Shown here: piece by piece, positions 59,592-64,000 of the stretch
Position numbering within the stretch: position 1 is the stretch's first letter
Layout: each line of letters opens with the position of its first letter
Assembly (NCBI RefSeq): GCF_000474275.2
Contig: NZ_ATAE01000041.1
Coordinates: forward strand, 62,001-126,000
DNA: 64,000 bases
DNA from: Alkalihalophilus marmarensis DSM 21297
Lineage (GTDB): Bacteria > Bacillota > Bacilli > Bacillales > Bacillaceae_D
Direction: 5' to 3'
Notes under the pieces: generated by a model
Databases searched by the model: none
Seen by the model: the letters and a program-made list of their open reading frames with translations, nothing else
What the model was told of the DNA's origin: nothing
Made by a program: the position numbers and the translations under genes

Positions 59592-59699
59592 TTACTTCAC
59601 TCCCGGCTGTCGGTCCCTCTACTTACATAATTAGGAACATTATGTTTAGCTCGCACGTCTATAACCCCGTGATGGTTTTCTTAAGGCAAGTTATGCAAG

Positions 59700-60062
59700 T
59701 TAATTTACGTCCTTTAATTCTTGTTTTACTAAATCTAGAGCAACAGCCAATTTTATTTGATTTTGCTTACTAAGCCCTTTCAGATACTGTGGAACTGTTA
59801 ATGTTTTAGCCTTTGGTTTCACCTCATAATTATGACGTTCTAATTCAATTTCTGCTATTAAACTATCATTTATGAGTATCTTATAAATATCCTCACCTTG
59901 TTCAGGTATCCAATGAATAATATATGCTGCTTTCAATTCTGGATATTCATACCTTATCACTTCAAGCAGCCTCTTTTTCTCTTCACTGTTGAAAAGTAAC
60001 TGATTTGATTTAATCAGTTGTTCTCTAATTTCTTGTTCTGTTTTACTTCCAATTAGTTTCAA
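59700..60062 (-). CDS. Small soluble protein, candidate immunity partner of the LXG toxin
   Basis: 120 residues, start TTG behind GGAGGGG, 21 bp after the LXG toxin stop. An N-terminal helix with EEKKRLLEVIRYEYPEL, a beta strand pair around AAYIIHWIPEQGEDIYKILIND, and a C-terminal helix LAVALDLVKQELKD. Not recognised. Its place directly after the toxin is the usual position for the cognate immunity gene. Confidence 0.65.
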   Translation of the reverse strand: MKLIGSKTEQEIREQLIKSNQLLFNSEEKKRLLEVIRYEYPELKAAYIIHWIPEQGEDIYKILINDSLIAEIELERHNYEVKPKAKTLTVPQYLKGLSKQNQIKLAVALDLVKQELKDVN

Positions 60063-60083
60063 AATCCATCCCCTCCAAACTTT

Positions 60084-61544
60084 CTATTTCATTCGTCCTG
60101 GCGTCGCTGTCACTAAATTACCATGTTTATCAGTAAGAATAGTCATTGTTGATGTGGGCTGAAAATCATTAAACTTGTCGCGTCCAATTGGATTATCTAA
60201 TGTTACTTCTCTTACATATCTAACTCCATCACCACTATCTATACTTTTAGTAACAGGAGAATCCACTACAGTTTTACTTGATAACAATGAACGTAAATCA
60301 CCTTGTGTAATTGTAAACTGCGAAGCATTCTTGTTGGAAAAATGTCTATCTCTTACATGTTCCCATCCATCATTACTTATATTAATTCGTGACTGAACAA
60401 TAGGGGGCATTCCCTCAACTTTATTTATTGCCTTTCCATCTACACCCTTAACACCTTTAACTGCTTTAGAACCTAGCTTAGAAAGACCTCCTGTGAGAAT
60501 ACCAGCTGCTGCAAAATATTTTTCCCAATCCTCTAACTCCCTTTTTGTTATAGGGTCTACTCCACTTTTAGCCTCTACGCCCGCTTTAATATTTCCTACA
60601 ATTGGAGTGAAGTCCAAAACGGTAGAACCAATTTCACGAGAATGGTCTTTTGCCGCTTTCCCTACTGTTTTCGCACCACTTACTATCTGATCCCCAGCCT
60701 TCTGAAACCAGTTACGTTCCGACTCTGCAGCTACTGCCTTATTTACCTGAGCAGGTCTCGGGCAGCTTGGGTTTGTCCACTTATCAAAGGTTACTGCTTG
60801 TGTCATCCTTATATGAATGGCATAAGCTGGTGGCTGCATCTCTTTAAAAAATTGTGTGTTTTGTGTTTGAATTGCTGCTAGCTTTGAATTTAACATAAGA
60901 TAGAAAGAATTGTACGTCAATTGATTTGTTAGATGCGTGGATATATTGCTTCCTTTTCCGTGGAACATCGCTTGAAGCTCCTGTACATATCGCTCCATCA
61001 GGGTTACATCTGCTTCCACCAATTCCAGTGACGCCGCCTGCTCATAATCAAACTGATGCAAGTGCTCAATCGTTTGGTCTTTTTCTTGCTTCGCTTTTTG
61101 GACATAGTGCTTTACTTCATCGTCTTTAATTAGAGGAAGCGCAACAACATCAGACACTGTTTGCATAACAGCATTTGTTTCATTCGTAAGATTAGCAGTC
61201 ACCAACTCTGCTTGCCGCAAGCCCTGTTCTACATCATGCTGAAGGAAACTTTCTTGGATTCGACCATTTACTGCCGGCTCTAATGAATATAAGGAGGTTT
61301 TCATTTGAGATAGAACCTCATTGTATTGGGTTAGTGACAGCTTGAGGAATGTAAGCAATGGCAAATGCCCTTCTTGGTAGAAACGACGAATTGCCGTTCC
61401 TCCCTCTCCCTTTAACGAATTGCTCAAGCCAACAATGGCTGTAACACTTTCTTCTATTTTAGATAGCTGTTCTATATGTACTTCGATTTTAGCTTGGATC
61501 TCTTCTATACCACTATGTAAACCCGTCACATTCAATGCTTTCAT
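60084..61544 (-). CDS. LXG-domain polymorphic toxin (type VII secretion effector)
   Basis: 486 residues. The first 210 or so form the helical LXG domain (LNVTGLHSGIEEIQAKI, SLKGEGGTAIRRFYQEGH, long coiled region), the secretion module of ESX/T7SS effectors in Firmicutes. A middle linker (about 270-375) includes a pre-toxin-like GAKTVGKAAKDHSREIGSTV segment. The C-terminal 110 residues carry GWEHVRDRHF, TQGDLRSLL and TSTMTILTDKHGNLVTATPG, a pattern seen in BECR-fold RNase toxins, though I cannot name the type with certainty. Downstream genes are immunity candidates. No small LXG-partner gene is visible upstream. Confidence 0.83.
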   Translation of the reverse strand: MKALNVTGLHSGIEEIQAKIEVHIEQLSKIEESVTAIVGLSNSLKGEGGTAIRRFYQEGHLPLLTFLKLSLTQYNEVLSQMKTSLYSLEPAVNGRIQESFLQHDVEQGLRQAELVTANLTNETNAVMQTVSDVVALPLIKDDEVKHYVQKAKQEKDQTIEHLHQFDYEQAASLELVEADVTLMERYVQELQAMFHGKGSNISTHLTNQLTYNSFYLMLNSKLAAIQTQNTQFFKEMQPPAYAIHIRMTQAVTFDKWTNPSCPRPAQVNKAVAAESERNWFQKAGDQIVSGAKTVGKAAKDHSREIGSTVLDFTPIVGNIKAGVEAKSGVDPITKRELEDWEKYFAAAGILTGGLSKLGSKAVKGVKGVDGKAINKVEGMPPIVQSRINISNDGWEHVRDRHFSNKNASQFTITQGDLRSLLSSKTVVDSPVTKSIDSGDGVRYVREVTLDNPIGRDKFNDFQPTSTMTILTDKHGNLVTATPGRMK

Positions 61545-61886
61545 CCTACCACCTCTGCTTCAAACAAAGAAATTATTAGGGGATTATAGATTGTTTTTCC
61601 TCCTACTACCAGAATAATACAGATCGCAATTGGATTAAATAGGAATAAATATGGATAATTGTTACTCATGAGCTTAAGCGCACATACCCTCTATCTAATT
61701 TCTATAAAAGAATACCCCTATCTCAATATCTCAATTAACAAAAGTCCATAAAACCATCTAAGAAACGATAATTATTAATACAAATATTATTCAAATGTGC
61801 ATTGATTAAAAGAAAATTTAAAAAACCACCAAGCATATACTCAGTGGATCAATTTACCTTTCAATTATAATTTGTAAGATTCATCC
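61545..61886. other. Intergenic region between the LXG toxin and the TldE-like gene
   Basis: About 340 bp, AT-rich. It should hold the promoter of the toxin operon and the end of the TldD/TldE-like operon. No clear terminator hairpin or promoter pair was found. Confidence 0.4.
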
Positions 61887-62846
61887 TTATAAAAATTCCC
61901 TGAAAGTACCTTTAGGTTCCGGAACAAATAACCACGGGGATTCCCATGGAAAAACACCTTTCCCTTGTGAATTTAACCAAACTGAATGACTTAATATATT
62001 TTTGAAGTTTCCTTTAAAAAATTTGGTAAGCTGATTATTATGCCTATCAGTAAAAGTAACACTCCATATATTTTTTTCTACTTTATAAGTATCACTAACG
62101 ACCAAATATTTAGATGTACTTAACCTAGTCTTAGTGTTAGGTTCCACACTAAAATCAGTTAAAAAGTGGCTGTACAGACCGCTATGGCCAGTCAGCCTTT
62201 CTTTAGATTTGTTACTTTGAATGGTTCTTATTCGATTGATGATCTTACCATCCTTAATAAAAATGATTGGTGATTTTTTCGTTCCTTCTAAATCAACTTT
62301 TAAATTATGAGCTCTATCTCTAATCACTAGGTTATTAGGTATATGGGTGTCAGCAGGTTGCTGAATTAATAAATTTAACCATTCATTATAATATATTTTC
62401 GAAAGTGCATGAGGGCTAATTATCCAAGAATACTCTAAAAAGCTATCGTCCTCAAATGTGATTGAATTAAGCAAAAAAAGGTTCTCTCTTTGGTCTTTCT
62501 CTATCGTATTAATAACAGCCTTATTATTCATTGATAACCCGTTGGATGTTTTAATAGAATAGTTCAGTATGACCCTTTCCAAGAAGTTCTCCTTTTTTAT
62601 AGGATTAGAATCCCCATAATGCTCTGCAGGGCCTTGAAAGTGACTCTCAGTATAATCCCCTTTTTCTAAATTTAGTATCGCCTGTTCTAATTGATTCTCT
62701 ATACTTAGAGCTCCCTTATGATAAAGGGAGACACCAATTTTATTATTGTTAATAACTCTTACTCTAGTAAAATCATCAACTAATTCAGTATATTTAAAAT
62801 ATTTTTTCTGCGTTATTACCTTTAAATGTAATACTTCCCACTCCAT
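61887..62846 (-). CDS. TldE/PmbA-like protein (divergent)
   Basis: About 319 residues from ATG 62846, six bases after AAGGTG; a GTG at 62855 overlapping the upstream stop is the alternative. The N-terminal half has GVSLYHKGALSIENQLEQAILNLEKGDYTESHFQGP, like the segment of PmbA/TldE that covers the start of the protein, and the C-terminal half is beta-rich. It has no metal-binding HExxxH, as expected of TldE. It is translationally coupled to the TldD-like gene upstream. TldD and TldE act as a heterodimer. The assignment rests mainly on that pairing. Confidence 0.6.
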   Translation of the reverse strand: MEWEVLHLKVITQKKYFKYTELVDDFTRVRVINNNKIGVSLYHKGALSIENQLEQAILNLEKGDYTESHFQGPAEHYGDSNPIKKENFLERVILNYSIKTSNGLSMNNKAVINTIEKDQRENLFLLNSITFEDDSFLEYSWIISPHALSKIYYNEWLNLLIQQPADTHIPNNLVIRDRAHNLKVDLEGTKKSPIIFIKDGKIINRIRTIQSNKSKERLTGHSGLYSHFLTDFSVEPNTKTRLSTSKYLVVSDTYKVEKNIWSVTFTDRHNNQLTKFFKGNFKNILSHSVWLNSQGKGVFPWESPWLFVPEPKGTFREFL

Positions 62847-62851
62847 TTCTA

Positions 62852-63979
62852 TCACCTTAATATACTTATATTTTTTAGTTGGATCGAAGGACTAATATTA
62901 TGTGTTGGTATATTCTCGTGATTCTTTGTGCATATACCTTTAAATTCATTAAGATCATCACCAATTAAAGTTAAGTGTTCTGCTACCTTATTGATATGTA
63001 AAATCACCTTAAACGGCTTCAATACCCCAACTATTCTTCCTCTTATTAGCTGAAACGAGGTATTTATCGCTACACATATATACCCTTTATAAAATTCAGC
63101 GGAGGTTATATTAGTACAAAGTATTGTTTGAGTAAGATCTAATTTTGCATGACCTTTGTTTATCTTAATGTTGACTGCCCTTAACTGAGGTATTCCTCCC
63201 AATCCAGACCTAGCCACACCTGAAAAAGCAGACCCTCCATTTTCCCTTGCATTGATACGCTCACAAACTATACCCTCGCTAACTATTTGGATTTCGTTCG
63301 CCTCTATTCCTTCGTCATCATATTTTGGAAATTCCCCTTTAAATAGAGTGGCGCTTAGTGACTTAGGACCAATTTTACAGCCAAGCTCTAAAAATCCTTC
63401 TTCGATCCCGTGGCCTAAAAACTCATGAAAAAACACTGAAGAAACAAACGGATCAAAGGTAAGGTTGACTTTATTGGTTGATATATCTAACAAGGGATAA
63501 ATCCTTAGATATTTAAAAGTACTATTTAGATTTAAGACTGTCTTTACAAGTTTTTTATTAACTTCTTCAAATGACCCACAGCAAAGAGTAAAGCTTTTTT
63601 GCAAGTCCTTGAATGTACATTGTATCGTTAATAAAATGTTGACGAAATCGTATGTCTGTTTTATATTTTTATTATTTTCATAAGTTCTTATACAACTTTC
63701 TATAGTGATATGGAGACAGTGAGTAATTTCACTATCTAAATAGCTTATTATTGTTTCATCCCATACCTTAATAAAATCACTGTATTCTTCCTCTTTAGAA
63801 TCCATACTCTCCCATCCATGTTTCTGGATTGTCTCTTCAATTGAATGTTTTTCATTTATTTTCCTATGATATTTACCTTTTAAATACTCTTTTTTCAAAA
63901 GTTGTATTCGTCTGTCTCTAAGTTGAAAACTATATATAGAAAAAAGGTCCTCTCTTTTTTCGGAATATTCTTCTCCCAT
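62852..63979 (-). CDS. TldD-like metalloprotease, short form
   Basis: 375 residues from ATG 63979 behind AGGTGA; an ATG six bases upstream touches that site. FFHEFLGHGIEEGF carries the TldD metal motif (HExxGHxxE) at about residue 187, and the end GICTKNHENIPTHNISPSIQLKN matches the conserved C-terminal GxCGKxGQxxPV segment with the Cys kept but GKxGQ changed. TldD of E. coli is 481 residues with the motif near 263, so this protein lacks or has replaced much of the N-terminal domain. TldD/TldE cleave unfolded peptides, including leaders of RiPPs such as microcin B17. The upstream region is outside the window. Confidence 0.75.
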   Translation of the reverse strand: MGEEYSEKREDLFSIYSFQLRDRRIQLLKKEYLKGKYHRKINEKHSIEETIQKHGWESMDSKEEEYSDFIKVWDETIISYLDSEITHCLHITIESCIRTYENNKNIKQTYDFVNILLTIQCTFKDLQKSFTLCCGSFEEVNKKLVKTVLNLNSTFKYLRIYPLLDISTNKVNLTFDPFVSSVFFHEFLGHGIEEGFLELGCKIGPKSLSATLFKGEFPKYDDEGIEANEIQIVSEGIVCERINARENGGSAFSGVARSGLGGIPQLRAVNIKINKGHAKLDLTQTILCTNITSAEFYKGYICVAINTSFQLIRGRIVGVLKPFKVILHINKVAEHLTLIGDDLNEFKGICTKNHENIPTHNISPSIQLKNISILR

Positions 63980-64000
63980 AAACATTTCACCTACTGTTTA

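Noticed and set aside
60084-60420. EndoU or Ntox50 assignment for the LXG toxin C-terminus
   Set aside because: The visible His and Thr motifs do not match those families closely enough; left as BECR-like, uncertain.

Overview
The window looks like chromosome from a low-GC, spore-former-type Bacillaceae, most likely an alkaliphile (Alkalihalobacillus/Halalkalibacter/Shouchella-like). The grounds are Bacillus-type ribosome binding sites with frequent TTG starts, a yknWXYZ operon behind a sigma-W-like promoter, two PlcR-type regulators, a ComK homologue, an acidic S-layer protein with SLH domains, and many secreted proteins carrying SLH or copper-amine-oxidase-N ('stalk') domains. The species call is inference. 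I saw no rRNA, tRNA, IS element or CRISPR array.

Left part (1-8700): a class III lanthipeptide locus. A divergent exporter without a peptidase domain (1-1729, cut by the window edge) faces an operon of a cytosolic trypsin-fold serine protease, two different precursor peptides, a LanKC synthetase, three tandem copies encoding one identical precursor, and a sixth, divergent precursor, closed by a terminator. All six precursors have a leader box of the form hydrophobic-x-LQ and two S-x2-S-x2/3-C core motifs (labionin/lanthionine type). None but the neighbouring enzymes are long enough to be found by ordinary ORF cut-offs. Next comes a small membrane protein, a PlcR-like TPR regulator and a secreted 100-residue protein with five copies of LNIPGHHS at exact 14-residue spacing, which I read as a multi-copy peptide pheromone precursor.

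Middle part (8900-19700): yknWXYZ (toxin-protection ABC system), a secreted subtilase, an RND pump, and a second PlcR-like regulator divergently paired with a 39-residue secreted peptide ending FDLGPHHN, a PapR-like pheromone. The two pheromones share a Pro/Gly-His-His core although their precursors are built differently.

Right-middle part (19900-56800): a cell-surface region. Nine loci carry stalk domains (CAP protein, M14 carboxypeptidase, D-Ala-D-Ala carboxypeptidase, serine hydrolase, a DUF6612-like protein and others, one of them frameshifted). Five genes carry SLH domains (two 5'-nucleotidase/cyclic phosphodiesterase enzymes, two unknowns, and the S-layer protein, which has a consensus sigma-A promoter about 210 nt upstream of its start). 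GalU and UDP-glucose dehydrogenase, an acyltransferase-3, an MBOAT/AlgJ-like O-acetylation pair and an NlpC/P60 endopeptidase point to cell-wall polymer synthesis and remodelling.

Far right (56800-64000): an HTH protein behind three TTCGAA sites spaced exactly 21 bp, an XRE regulator, ComK, an LXG-type type VII effector with two downstream genes (one SUKH/SMI1 immunity-like), and a divergent TldD/TldE-like pair at the edge.

Five intergenic regions hold arrays of degenerate units with a core ATTGCGYC repeated every 20-21 bp, always at gene 3' ends beside terminators; no annotated feature type explains them.
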